NCBI RefSeq assembly: GCF_051020955.1 | Contig: NW_027476276.1 | Span: forward strand, 124,001 to 188,000 | DNA: 64,000 nt | Direction: 5' to 3' | Origin: Megalopta genalis | Lineage: Eukaryota > Arthropoda > Insecta > Hymenoptera > Halictidae | Shown: positions 1 through 13,385 of the stretch, one piece after another | Layout: the number at the start of each line of letters is the position of its first letter | Position numbering within the stretch: the first letter of the stretch is position 1 | Notes under the pieces: model-generated | Databases searched by the model: none | What the model saw: only the letters and a program-made list of their open reading frames with translations | Told to the model about the DNA's origin: nothing | Position numbers and translations under genes: made by a program

Positions 1-414
1 AACACATGGTTTAGTTTCAAATCAATGCGAAGTAGGAGGCTTATCCTCAAAGCCATGCGACGCAAATGATTTAGCTTCAAATACTTGCGATATAACTGAT
101 ATAGCTTCAAATGCAGGCGAAATAAACGAGTTAGCTTCAAATCTGTGCGAAACACATGATTTAGCTTCAAATCCATGCGAACCACATGATTTAGTTTCAA
201 ATCAATGTGAAGTAGAAGGCTTAGCTTCAAATCCATGCGAAACACATGATTTAGTTTCAAATCAATGCGAAGCAGAAGGCTTAGCTTCAAATCCATGCGA
301 AACAAATGATTTAGTTTCACATACTTGCGATATAAATGATACAGCTTCAAATGCAGGCGAAACAAACGAGTTAGCTTCAAATCCAAGCGAAGCACGTGAT
401 TTACCTTCAAATTA

Positions 415-1815
415 ATGCGAAGTAGAAGGCTTATCCTCAAAGCCATGCGACACAAATGATTCAGATTCAAATACTTGCAATATAGTTGATATAGCTTCAA
501 ATGCAGGCGAAACAAACGAGGTAGCCTCAAATCCAAGCGAAACACATGATTTAGTTCCAAATCAATGCGAAGTAGGAGGCTTATCCTCAAAGCCATGCGA
601 CACAAATGATTTAACTTCAAATTCTTGCGATATAATTGATATAGCTTCAAATGCAGGCGAAATAAACGAGTTAGCCTCAAACCTATGTGAAACACATGAG
701 TCAGCTTCTAATTCATGCGAAACACATGGTTTAGCTTCATATTCTTGCGAAACAAATGGTTTAGATTCCGATAATTGTGATAAACATTATTTAGCTTCAA
801 ATGCAGGCGAAACACATAATTTAGATACAAACCAATGCGACGTAGAAGGCTTAGCTTCAAATCCATGCGAAACACATGATTTAGTATCAATTCCATGGGA
901 GAAAAATGATTTAGATTCAAATTCATGCGTAACATATGGTTTAGCTTCATATTCTTGTGAAACAAATGGTTTTGCTTCTGATAATTGTGATAAACATGAT
1001 TTGGCTTCAACTGCATACGAAACAAACGAGTTAGCTTCAAATTCAAGGGAAACACATGATTTAGATTCAAATTAATGCGAAGTAGAAGGCTTATCCTCAA
1101 AGCCATGCGACACAAATGGTTTAGCTTCAAATACTTGCGATACAATTGATATAGCTTCAAATTCATGCGAAACAAACGAGTTAGCTTCAAATCCAAGCGA
1201 AACACATGATTTAGTTCCAAATCAATGCGAAGTAGAAGGCTTAGCTTCAAATCCAAGCGAAACACATGATTTACCTTCAAATTAATGCAAAGTGGAAGGC
1301 TTATGCTCAAAGTCATGCGACACAAATGATTTAGCTTCAAATACTTGCGATATAATTGATATAGCTTCAAATGCAGGCGAAACAAACGAGTTAGCTTCAA
1401 ATCTGTGCGAAATACATGATTTAGCTTCAAATTCATGCGAAACACATGGTTTAGCATCATATTCTTGCGAAACAAATGGTTTAGATTCAGATAATTGTGA
1501 TAAACATGATTTAGCTTCAAATGCAGGAGAAACAAACGAGTTACCTTCATATCCAAGCGAAGCACGTGATTTACCTTCAAATTAATGCAAAGTAGAAGGC
1601 TTATCCTCAAAGCAATGCGACACAAATGATTTAGCTTCAAATACTTGCGATACAATTGATATAGCTTCAAATGCATGCGAAACATACGAGTTAGCATCAA
1701 ATCCAAGCGAAACACATGATTTAGTACCAAATCAATGCGATGTAGAAGGTTTAGCTTCAAATCCATGCGAAACAAATGATTTAGCTTCAAATACTTGCGA
1801 TAGAAGTGATATAGC
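415..1815. repeat. 1.4-kb satellite segment, also present four more times
   Basis: This stretch of diverse monomers includes types reading CETHGLASYS and CDKHDLASNA in the plus frame. It reappears nearly base for base at about 10269-11669 (offset 9854), 15362-16762 and 19018-20418. The part from about 720 onward is found again at about 59662-60662. Rare marker variants are shared by all copies, such as TCAGCTTCTAATTC near 702-715 in the first four, and CATGGGAGAAAAATG near 895. The copies therefore descend from one another and are not independent arrays of the same monomer. Boundaries are by eye and good to within one or two monomers. Confidence 0.8.
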
Positions 1816-1821
1816 TTCAAT

Positions 1822-4800
1822 GCAGGCGAAACAAACGAGTTAGCTTCAAATCCAAGCGAAACACATGGTTTAGTTTCAAATCAATGCGAAGTAGGAGGCT
1901 TATCCTCAAAGCCATGCGAAACAAATGATTTAGCTTCAAATACTTGCGATATAACTGATATAGCTTCAAATGCAGGCGAAATAAACGAGTTAGCTTCAAA
2001 TCTGTGCGAAACACATGATTTAGTTCCAAATCAATGCGAAGTAGAAGGTTTAGCTTCAAATCCAAGCGAAACACATGATTTTCCTTCAAATTAATGCGAA
2101 GTAGAAGGCTTATTCTCAAAGCCATGCGACACAAATGATTTAGCTTCAAATACTTGCGATATAATTGATATAGCATCAAATGCAGGCGAAACAAACGAGT
2201 TAGCTTCAAATATGTGCGAAACACATGATTTAGCTTCAAATCAATGCGAAGTAGGAGGCTTTGCTTCAAAGCCATGCGACACTAATGGTTTAGCTTCAAA
2301 TACTTGCGATACAATTGATATAGCATCAAATGCATGCGAAACAAACGAGTTAGCTTCAAATCCAAGCGAAACACATGATTTAGCTTCAAATCAATGCGAA
2401 GTAGGAGGCTTTGCTTCAAAGCCATGCGACACAAATGGTTTAGCTTCAAATACTTGCGATACAATTGATATAGCTTCAAATGCATGCGAAACAAACGAGT
2501 TAGATTCAAATCCAAGCAAAACAGATGATTTAGTTTCAAATCAATGCGAAGTAGAAGGCTTAGCTTCAAATCCATGCGACACAAATGATTTAGCTTCAAA
2601 TACTTGCGATAGAAGTGATATAGCTTCAATGCAGGCGAAACAAACGAGTTAGCTTCAAAGCCATGCAACACAAATGATTTAGCTTCATATACTTGCGATA
2701 TAAATGATATAGCTTCAAATGCAGGCTAAACAAACGAGTTAGCTTCAAATCCAAGGAAACACATGGTTTAGTTTCAAATCAATGCGAAGTAGGAGGCTTA
2801 TCCTCAAAGCCATGCGACGCAAATGATTTAGCTTCAAATACTTGCGATATAACTGATATAGCTTCAAATGCAGGCGAAATAAACGAGTTAGCTTCAAATC
2901 TGTGCGAAACACATGATTTAGCTTCAAATCCATGCGAACCACATGATTTAGCTTCAAATCAATGTGAAGTAGAAGGCTTAGCTTCAAATCCATGCGAAAC
3001 ACATGATTTAGTTTCAAATCAATGCGAAGCAGAAGGCTTAGCTTCAAATCCATGCGAAACAAATGATTTAGTTTCACATACTTGCGATATAAATGATACA
3101 GCTTCAAATGCAGGCGAAACAAACGAGTTAGCTTCAAATCCAAGCGAAGCACGTGATTTACCTTCAAATTAATGCGAAGTAGAAGGCTTATCCACAAAGC
3201 CATACGACACAAATGATTTAGCTTCAAATACTTGCGATACAATTGATATAGCTTCAAATGCATGCGAAACAAACGAGTTAGCTTCAAATACAAGCGAAAC
3301 ACATGATTTAGTTCCAAATCAATGCGAAGTAGAAGGCTTAGCTTCAAATCCATGCGACACAAATGATTTAGCTTCAAATACTTGCGATAGAAGTGATATA
3401 GCTTCAATGCAGGCGTAACAAACGAGTTAGCTTCAAAGCCATGCAACACAAATGATTTAGCTTCATATACTTGCGATATAAATGATATAGCTTCAAATGA
3501 AGGCGAAACAAACGAGTTAGCTTCAAATCCAAGCGAAACACATGATTTACCTTCAAATTAATGCGAAGTAGAAGGCTTATCCTCAAAGCCATGCGACACA
3601 AATGATTCAGATTCAAATACTTGCAATATAATTGATATAGCTTCAAATGCAGGCGAAACAAACGAGGTAGCTTCAAATCCAAGCGAAACACATGATTTAG
3701 TTCCAAATCAATGCGAAGTAGGAGGCTTATCCTCAAAGCCATGCGACACAAATGATTTAACTTCAAATACTTGCGATATAACTGATATAGCTTCAAATGC
3801 AGGCGAAATAAACGAGTTAGCTTCAAATCTGTGCGAAACACATGATTTAGCTTCAAATCAATGCGAAGCAGAAGGCTGAGCTTCAAATCCATGCGAAACA
3901 AATGATTTAGTTTCACATACTTGCGATATAAATGATATAGCTTCAAATGCAGGCGAAACAAACGAGTTAGCTTCAAATCCAAGCGAAGCACGTGATTTAC
4001 CTTCAAATTAATGCGAAGTAGAAGGCTTATCCACAAAGCCATGCGACACAAATGATTTAGCTTCAAATACTTGCGATACAATTGATATAGCTTCAAATGC
4101 ATGCGAAACAAACGAGTTAGCTTCAAATCCAAGCGAAACACATGATTTAGTTCCAAATCAATGCGAAGTAGAAGGCTTAGCTTCAAATCCATGCGACACA
4201 AATGATTTAGCTTCAAATACTTGCGATAGAAGTGATATAGCTTCAATGCAGGCGAAACAAACGAGTTAGCTTCAAAGCCATGCAATACAAATGATTTAGC
4301 TTCATATACTTGCGATATAAATGATATAGCTTCAAATGCAGGCGATACAAACGAGTTAGCTTCAAATCCAAGCGAAACACATGGTTTAGTTTCAAATCAA
4401 TGCGAAGTAGGAGGCTTATCCTCAAAGCCATGCGAAACAAATGATTTAGCTTCAAATACTTGCGATATAACTGATATAGCTTCAAATGCAGGCGAAATAA
4501 AAGAGTTAGCTTCAAATCTGTGCGAAACACATGATTTAGTTCCAAATCAATGCGAAGTAGAAGGTTTAGCTTCAAATCCAAGCGAAACACATGATTTTCC
4601 TTCAAATTAATGCGAAGTAGAAGGCTTATTCTCAAAGCCATGCGACACAAATGATTTAGCTTCAAATACTTGCGATATAATTGATATAGCATCAAATGCA
4701 GGCGAAACAAACGAGTTAGCTTCAAATATGTGCGAAACACATGATTTAGCTTCAAATCAATGCGAAGTAGGAGGCTTTGCTTCAAAGCCATGCGACACTA

Positions 4801-6853
4801 ATGGTTTAGCTTCAAATACTTGCGATACAATTGATATAGCTTCAAATGCATGCGAAACAAACGAGTTAGCTTCAAATCCAAGCGAAACACATGATTTAGC
4901 TTCAAATCAATGCGAAGTAGGAGGCTTTGCTTCAAAGCCATGCGACACAAATGGTTTAGCTTCAAATACTTGCGATACAATTGATATAGCTTCGAATGCA
5001 TGCGAAACAAACGAGTTAGATTCAAATCCAAGCAAAACAGATGATTTAGTTTCAAATCAATGCGAAGTAGAAGGCTTAGCTTCAAATCCATGCGACACAA
5101 ATGATTTAGCTTCAAATACTTGCGATAGAAGTGATATAGCTTCAATGCAGGCGAAACAAACGAGTTAGCTTCAAAGCCATGCAACACAAATGATTTAGCT
5201 TCATATACTTGCGATATAAATGATATAGCTTCAAATGCAGGCTAAACAAACGAGTTAGCTTCAAATCCAAGGAAACACATGGTTTAGTTTCAAATCAATG
5301 CGAAGTAGGAGGCTTATCCTCAAAGCCATGCGACGCAAATGATTTAGCTTCAAATACTTGCGATATAACTGATATAGCTTCAAATGCAGGCGAAATAAAC
5401 GAGTTAGCTTCAAATCTGTGCGAAACACATGATTTAGCTTCAAATCCATGCGAACCACATGATGTAGTTTCAAATCAATGTGAAGTAGAAGGCTTAGCTT
5501 CAAATCCATGCGAAACACATGATTTAGTTTCAAATCAATGCGAAGCAGAAGGCTTAGCTTCAAATCCATGCGAAACAAATGATTTAGTTTCACATACTTG
5601 CGATATAAATGATACAGCTTCAAATGCAGGCGAAACAAACGAGTTAGCTTCAAATCCAAGCGAAGCACGTGATTTACCTTCAAATTAATGCGAAGTAGAA
5701 GGCTTATCCACAAAGCCATACGACACAAATGATTTAGCTTCAAATACTTGCGATACAATTGATATAGCTTCAAATGCATGCGAAACAAACGAGTTAGCTT
5801 CAAATACAAGCGAAACACATGATTTAGTTCCAAATCAATGCGAAGTAGAAGGCTTAGCTTCAAATCCATGCGACACAAATGATTTAGCTTCAAATACTTG
5901 CGATAGAAGTGATATAGCTTCAATGCAGGCGTAACAAACGAGTTAGCTTCAAAGCCATGCAACACAAATGATTTAGCTTCATATACTTGCGATATAAATG
6001 ATATAGCTTCAAATGAAGGCGAAACAAACGAGTTAGCTTCAAATCCAAGCGAAACACATGATTTACCTTCAAATTAATGCGAAGTAGATGGCTTATCCTC
6101 AAAGCCATGCGACACAAATGATTCAGATTCAAATACTTGCAATATAATTGATATAGCTTCAAATGCAGGCGAAACAAACGAGGTAGCTTCAAATCCAAGC
6201 GAAACACATGATTTAGTTCCAAATCAATGCGAAGTAGGAGGCTTATCCTCAAAGCCATGCGACACAAATGATTTAACTTCAAATACTTGCGATATAACTG
6301 ATATAGCTTCAAATGCAGGCGAAATAAACGAGTTAGCTTCAAATCTGTGCGAAACACATGATTTAGCTTCAAATCAATGCGAAGCAGAAGGCTGAGCTTC
6401 AAATCCATGCGAAACAAATGATTTAGTTTCACATACTTGCGATATAAATGATATAGCTTCAAATGCAGGCGAAACAAACGAGTTAGCTTCAAATCCAAGC
6501 GAAGCACGTGATTTACCTTCAAATTAATGCGAAGTAGAAGGCTTATCCACAAAGCCATGCGACACAAATGATTTAGCTTCAAATACTTGCGATACAATTG
6601 ATATAGCTTCAAATGCATGCGAAACAAACGAGTTAGCTTCAAATCCAAGCGAAACACATGATTTAGTTCCAAATCAATGCGAAGTAGAAGGCTTAGCTTC
6701 AAATCCATGCGACACAAATGATTTAGCTTCAAATACTTGCGATAGAAGTGATATAGCTTCAATGCAGGCGAAACAAACGAGTTAGCTTCAAAGCCATGCA
6801 ATACAAATGATTTAGCTTCATATACTTGCGATATAAATGATATAGCTTCAAAT
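1822..6853. repeat. Tandem duplication, two copies of 2516 bases
   Basis: Copy one spans about 1822-4337 and copy two about 4338-6853, at a constant offset of 2516. Only a handful of substitutions were noticed, for example near 2330/4846, 2471/4987, 2944/5460 and 3569/6085. The length equals 84 monomers (2520) minus four one-base deletions, which lie near 2627, 2754, 3405 and 4243 in copy one and recur in copy two. A third partial copy seems to begin after 6853 and soon diverges. The near identity suggests a recent event; an assembly duplication cannot be excluded from sequence alone. Confidence 0.85.
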
Positions 6854-8530
6854 GCAGGCAATACAAACGAGTTAGCTTCAAATCCAAGCGAAACACATGG
6901 TTTAGTTTCAAATCAATGCGAAGTAGGAGGCTTATCCTCAAAGCCATGCGACACAAATGATTTAGCTTCAAATACTTGCGATAGAAGTGATATAGCTTCA
7001 ATGCAGGCGAAACAAACGAGATAACTTCAAAGCCATGCAACACAAATGATTTAGCTTCATATACTTGCGATATAAATGATATAGCTTCAAATGCAGGCGA
7101 AACAAACGAGTTAGCTTCAAATCCAAGCGAAACACATGGTTTAGTTTCAAATCAATGAGAAGTAGGAGGCTTATCCTCAAAGCCATGCGACACAAATGAT
7201 TTAGCTTCAAATACTTGCGATACAATTGATACAGCTTCATATTCTTGCGAAACAAACGAGTTAGCTTCAAATCCAAGCGAAACACATGATTTAGTTCCAA
7301 ATCAATGCGAAGTAGAAGGTTTAGCTTCAAATCCAAGCGAAACACATGATTTAGCTTCAAATCAAGGCGAAGTAGGAGGCTTAGCTTCAAAGCCAAGCGA
7401 CACAAATGATTTAACTTCAAATACTTGCGATATAACTGATATAGCTTCAAATGCAGGCGAAATAAACGAGTTAGCTTCAAATCTGTGCGAAACACATGAT
7501 TTAGCTTCAAATCAATGCGAAGCAGAAGGCTGAGCTTCAAATCCATGCGAAACAAATGATTTAGTTTCACATACTTGCGATATAAATAATATAGCTTCAA
7601 ATGCAGGCGAAACAAACGAGTTAGCTTCAAATCCAAGCGAAGCACGTGATTTACCTTCAAATTAATGCGAAGTAGAAGGCTTATCCACAAAGCCATGCGA
7701 CACAAATGATTTAGCTTCAAATACTTGCGATACAATTGATATAGCTTCAAATGCATGCGAAACAAACGAGTTAGCTTCAAATCCAAGCGAAACACATGAT
7801 TTAGTTCCAAATCAATGCGAAGTAGAAGGCTTAGCTTCAAATCCATGCGACACAAATGATTTAGCTTCAAATACTTGCGATAGAAGTGATATAGTTTCAA
7901 TGCAGGCGAAACAAACGAGTTAGCTTCAAAGCCATGCAATACAAATGATTTAGCTTCATATACTTGCGATATAAATGATATAGCTTCAAATGCAGGCGAT
8001 ACAAACGAGTTAGCTTCAAATCCAAGCGAAACACATGGTTTAGTTTCAAATCAATGCGAAGTAGGAGGCTTATCCTCAAAGCCATGCGACACAAATGATT
8101 TAGCTTCAAATACTTGCGATAGAAGTGATATAGCTTCAATGCAGGCGAAACAAACGAGATAACTTCAAAGCCATGCAACACAAATGATTTAGCTTCATAT
8201 ACTTGCGATATAAATGATATAGCTTCAAATGCAGGCGAAACAAACGAGTTAGCTTCAAATCCAAGCGAAACACATGGTTTAGTTTCAAATCAATGAGAAG
8301 TAGGAGGCTTATCCTCAAAGCCATGCGACACAAATGATTTAGCTTCAAATACTTGCGATACAATTGATACAGCTTCATATTCATGCGAAACAAACGAGTT
8401 AGCTTCAAATCCAAGCGAAACACATGATTTAGTTCCAAATCAATGCGAAGTAGAAGGTTTAGCTTCAAATCCAAGCGAAACACATGATTTAGCTTCAATC
8501 AAGGCGAAGTAGGAGGCTTAGCTTCAAAGC
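6255..8530. repeat. Tandem duplication, two copies of 1138 bases
   Basis: Copy one is about 6255-7392 and copy two about 7393-8530, at offset 1138, which is 38 monomers minus two one-base deletions (near 6759 and 6998). It overlaps the end of the 2516-base duplication, so the two events are nested or sequential. Copy two has an extra one-base deletion near 8498 (TTCAATCAAGG against TTCAAATCAAGG). Confidence 0.8.
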
Positions 8531-11500
8531 CATGCGACACAAATGGTTTAGCTTCAAATACTTGCGATACAATTGATATAGCTTCAAATGCATGCGAAAC
8601 AATCGAGTTAGCTTCAAATCCAAGCGAAACACATGATTTAGTTCCAAATCAATGCGAGGTAGAAGGCTTAGCTTCAAATCCAAGCGAAACACATGATTTA
8701 CTTCAAATTAATGCGAAGTAGAAGGCTTATCCTCAAAGCCATGCGACACAAATGATTCAGCTTCAAATACTTGCGATATAATTGATTTAGCTTCAAATGC
8801 AAGCGAAACAAACGAGTTAGATTCAAATCCAAGCAAAACAGATGATTTAGTTTCAAATCAATGCGAAGTAGAAGGCTTAGCTTCAAATCCATGCGACACA
8901 AATGATTTAGCTTCAAATACTTGCGATAGAAGTGATATAGCTTCAATGCATGCGAAACAAACGAGTTAGCTTCAAATCCAAGCGAAACACATGATTTAGT
9001 TGCAAATCAATGCGAAGTAGAAGGCTTAGCTTCAAATCCATGCGACACAAATGATTTAGCTTCAAATACTTGCGATAGAAGTGATATAGCTTCAATGCAG
9101 GCGAAACAAACGAGTTAGCTTCAAAGCCATGCAACACAAATGATTTAGCTTCATATACTTGCGATATAAATGATATAGCTTCAAATGCAGGCGAAACAAA
9201 CGAGTTAGCTTCAAATCCAAGCGAAACACATGATTTAGTTTCAAATCAATGCGAAGCAGAAGGCTTAGCTTCAAATCCATGCGAAACAAATGATTTAGTT
9301 TCACATACTTGCGATATAAATGATATAGCTTCAAATGCAGGCGAAACAAACGAGTTAGCTTCAAATCCAAGCGAAGCACGTGATTTACCTTCAAATTAAT
9401 GCGAAGTAGAAGGCTTATCCACAAAGCCATGCGACACAAATGATTTAGCTTCAAATACTTGCGATACAATTGATATAGCTTCAAATGCAGGCGAAACAAA
9501 CGAGTTAGCTTCAAAGCCATGCAACACAAATGATTTAGCTTCATATACTTGCGATATAAATGATATAGCTTCAAATGCAGGCGAAACAAACGAGTTAGCT
9601 TCAAATCCAAGCGAAACACATGGTTTAGTTTCAAATCAATGCGAAGTAGGAGGCTTATCCTCAAAGCCATGCGACACAAATGATTTAGCTTCAAATACTT
9701 GCGATATAATTGATATAGCATCAAATGCATGCGAATCAAACGAGTTAGCTTCAAATCTGTGCGAAACACATGATTTAGCTTCAAATCAATGCAAAGTAGA
9801 AGGCTTATCTTCAATGCCATGGGACACAAATGATTTAGCTTCAAATACTTGCGATATAATTGATATAGCTTCAAATGCAGGCGAAACAAACGAGTTAGCT
9901 TCAAATCTGTGCGAAACACATGATTTAGCTTCAAATTCATGCGAAACACATGGTTTAGCTTCATATTCTTGCGAAAAAAAAGGTTTAGATTCAGATACTT
10001 GTGATAAACATGATTTAGCTTCAAATGCAGGCGAAACAAACGAATTAGTTTCAAATCCACGCGAAACACATGATTTACCTTCAAATCCATGCGAAACACA
10101 TGTTTTAGTTACAAATCAATGCGAAGTAGTAGGCATAGCTTCATATCCATGCGAAACAAATGATTTAGTTTCACATACTTGCGATATAAATGATATAGCT
10201 TCAAATGCAGGCGAAACAAACGAGTTAGCTTCAAATCCAAGCGAAACACATGATTTACCTTCAAATTAATGCGAAGTAGAAGGCTTATCCTCAAAGCCAT
10301 GCGACACAAATGATTCAGATTCAAATACTTGCAATATAGTTGATATAGCTTCAAATGCAGGCGAAACAAACGAGGTAGCTTCAAATCCAAGCGAAACACA
10401 TGATTTAGTTCCAAATCAATGCGAAGTAGGAGGCTTATCCTCAAAGCCATGCGACACAAATGATTTAACTTCAAATACTTGCGATATAATTGATATAGCT
10501 TCAAATGCAGGCGAAATAAACGAGTTAGCCTCAAATCTATGTGAAACACATGAGTCAGCTTCTAATTCATGCGAAACACATGGTTTAGCTTCATATTCTT
10601 GCGAAACAAATGGTTTAGATTCCGATAATTGTGATAAACATTATTTAGCTTCAAATGCAGGCGAAACACATAATTTAGATACAAACCAATGCGACGTAGA
10701 AGGCTTAGCTTCAAATCCATGCGAAACACATGATTTAGCATCAATTCCATGGGAGAAAAATGATTTAGATTCAAATTCATGCGTAACATATGGTTTAGCT
10801 TCATATTCTTGTGAAACAAATGGTTTTGCTTCTGATAATTGTGATAAACATGATTTGGCTTCAACTGCATACGAAACAAACGAGTTAGCTTCAAATTCAA
10901 GGGAAACACATGATTTAGATTCAAATTAATGCGAAGTAGAAGGCTTATCCTCAAAGCCATGCGACACAAATGGTTTAGCTTCAAATACTTGCGATACAAT
11001 TGATATAGCTTCAAATGCATGCGAAACAAACGAGTTAGCTTCAAATCCAAGCGAAACACATGATTTAGTTCCAAATCAATGCGAAGTAGAAGGCTTAGCT
11101 TCAAATCCAAGCGAAACACATGATTTACCTTCAAATTAATGCAAAGTGGAAGGCTTATGCTCAAAGCCATGCGACACAAATGATTTAGCTTCAAATACTT
11201 GCGATATAATTGATATAGCTTCAAATGCAGGCGAAACAAACGAGTTAGCTTCAAATCTGTGCGAAATACATGATTTAGCTTCAAATTAATGCGAAACACA
11301 TGGTTTAGCATCATATTCTTGCGAAACAAATGGTTTAGATTCAGATAATTGTGATAAACATGATTTAGCTTCAAATGCAGGCGAAACAAACGAGTTACCT
11401 TCATATCCAAGCGAAGCACGTGATTTACCTTCAAATTAATGCAAAGTAGAAGGCTTATCCTCAAAGCAATGCGACACAAATGATTTAGCTTCAAATACTT

Positions 11501-13385
11501 GCGATACAATTGATATAGCTTCAAATGCATGCGAAACAAACGAGTTAGCTTCAAATCCAAGCGAAACACATGATTTAGTACCAAATCAATGCGAAGTAGA
11601 AGGTTTAGCTTCAAATCCATGCGACACAAATGATTTAGCTTCAAATACTTGCGATAGAAGTGATATAGCTTCAATGCAGGCGAAACAAACGAGTTAGCTT
11701 CAAAACCATGCAACACAAATGATTTAGCTTCATATACTTGCGATATAAATGATATAGCTTCAAATGCAGGCGAAACAAACGAGTTAGCTTCAAATCCAAG
11801 CGAAACACATGGTTTAGTTTCAAATCAATGCGAAGTAGGAGGCTTATCCTCAAAGCCATGCGAAACAAATGATTTAGCTTCAAATACTTGCGATATAACT
11901 GATATAGCTTCAAATGCAGGCGAAATAAACGAGTTAGCTTCAAATCTGTGCGAAACACATGATTTAGTTCCAAATCAATGCGAAGTAGAAGGTTTAGCTT
12001 CAAATCCAAGCGAAACACATGATTTTCCTTCAAATTAATGCGAAGTAGAAGGCTTATTCTCAAAGCCATGCAACACAAATGATTTAGCTTCAAATACTTG
12101 CGATATAATTGATATAGCATCAAATGCAGGCGAAACAAACGAGTTAGCTTCAAATCTGTGCGAAACACATGATTTAGCTTCAAATCAATGCGAAGTAGGA
12201 GGCTTTGCTTCAAAGCCATGCGACACAAATGGTTTAGCTTCAAATACTTGCGATACAATTGATATAGCTTCAAATGCATGCGAAACAAACGAGTTAGCTT
12301 CAAATCCAAGCGAAACACATGATTTAGCTTCAAATCAATGCGAAGTAGGAGGCTTTGCTTCAAAGCCATGCGACACAAATGGTTTAGCTTCAAATACTTG
12401 CGATACAATTGATATAGCTTCAAATGCATGCGAAACAAACGAGTTAGATTCAAATCCAAGCAAAACAGATGATTTAGTTTCAAATCAATGCGAAGTAGAA
12501 GGCTTAGCTTCAAATCCATGCGACACAAATGATTTAGCTTCAAATACTTGCGATAGAAGTGATATAGCTTCAATGCAGGCGAAACAAACGAGTTAGCTTC
12601 AAAGCCATGCAACACAAATGATTTAGCTTCATATACTTGCGATATAAATGATATAGCTTCAAATGCAGGCGAAACAAACGATTTAGCTTCAAATCCAAGA
12701 AACACATGGTTTAGTTTCAAATCAATGCGAAGTAGGAGGCTTATACTCAAAGCCATGCGACGCAAATGATTTAGCTTCAAATACTTGCGATATAACTGAT
12801 ATAGCTTCAAATGCAGGCGAAATAAACGAGTTAGCTTCAAATCTGTGCGAAACACATGATTTAGCTTCAAATCCATGCGAACCACATGATTTAGTTTCAA
12901 ATCAATGTGAAGAAGAAGGCTTAGCTTCAAATCCATGCGAAACACATGATTTAGTTTCAAATCAATGCGAAGCAGAAGGCTTAGCTTCAAATCCATGCGA
13001 AACAAATGATTTAGTTTCACATACTTGCGATATAAATGATATAGCTTCAAATGCAGGCGAAACAAACGAGTTAGCTTCAAATCCAAGCGAAGCACGTGAT
13101 TTACCTTCAAATTAATGCGAAGTAGAAGGCTTATCCACAAAGCCATACGACACAAATGATTTAGCTTCAAATACTTGCGATACAATTGACATAGCTTCAA
13201 ATGCATGCGAAACAAACGAGTTAGCTTCAAATACAAGCGAAACACATGGTTTAGTTTCAAATCAATGAGAAGTAGGAGGCTTATCCTCAAAGCCATGCGA
13301 CACAAATGATTTAGCTTCAAATACTTGCGATACAATTGATACAGCTACAAATTCATGCGAAACAAACGAGTTAGCTTCAAATCCA

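Noticed and set aside
11671..13335. Long minus-strand open frames in the satellite (for example 554 codons here, 575 at 45358-47085)
   Set aside because: They are decapeptide repeats forced by the 30-base period. They start and stop at the recurrent one-base deletions, overlap other open frames on both strands, and contain no recognisable domain.
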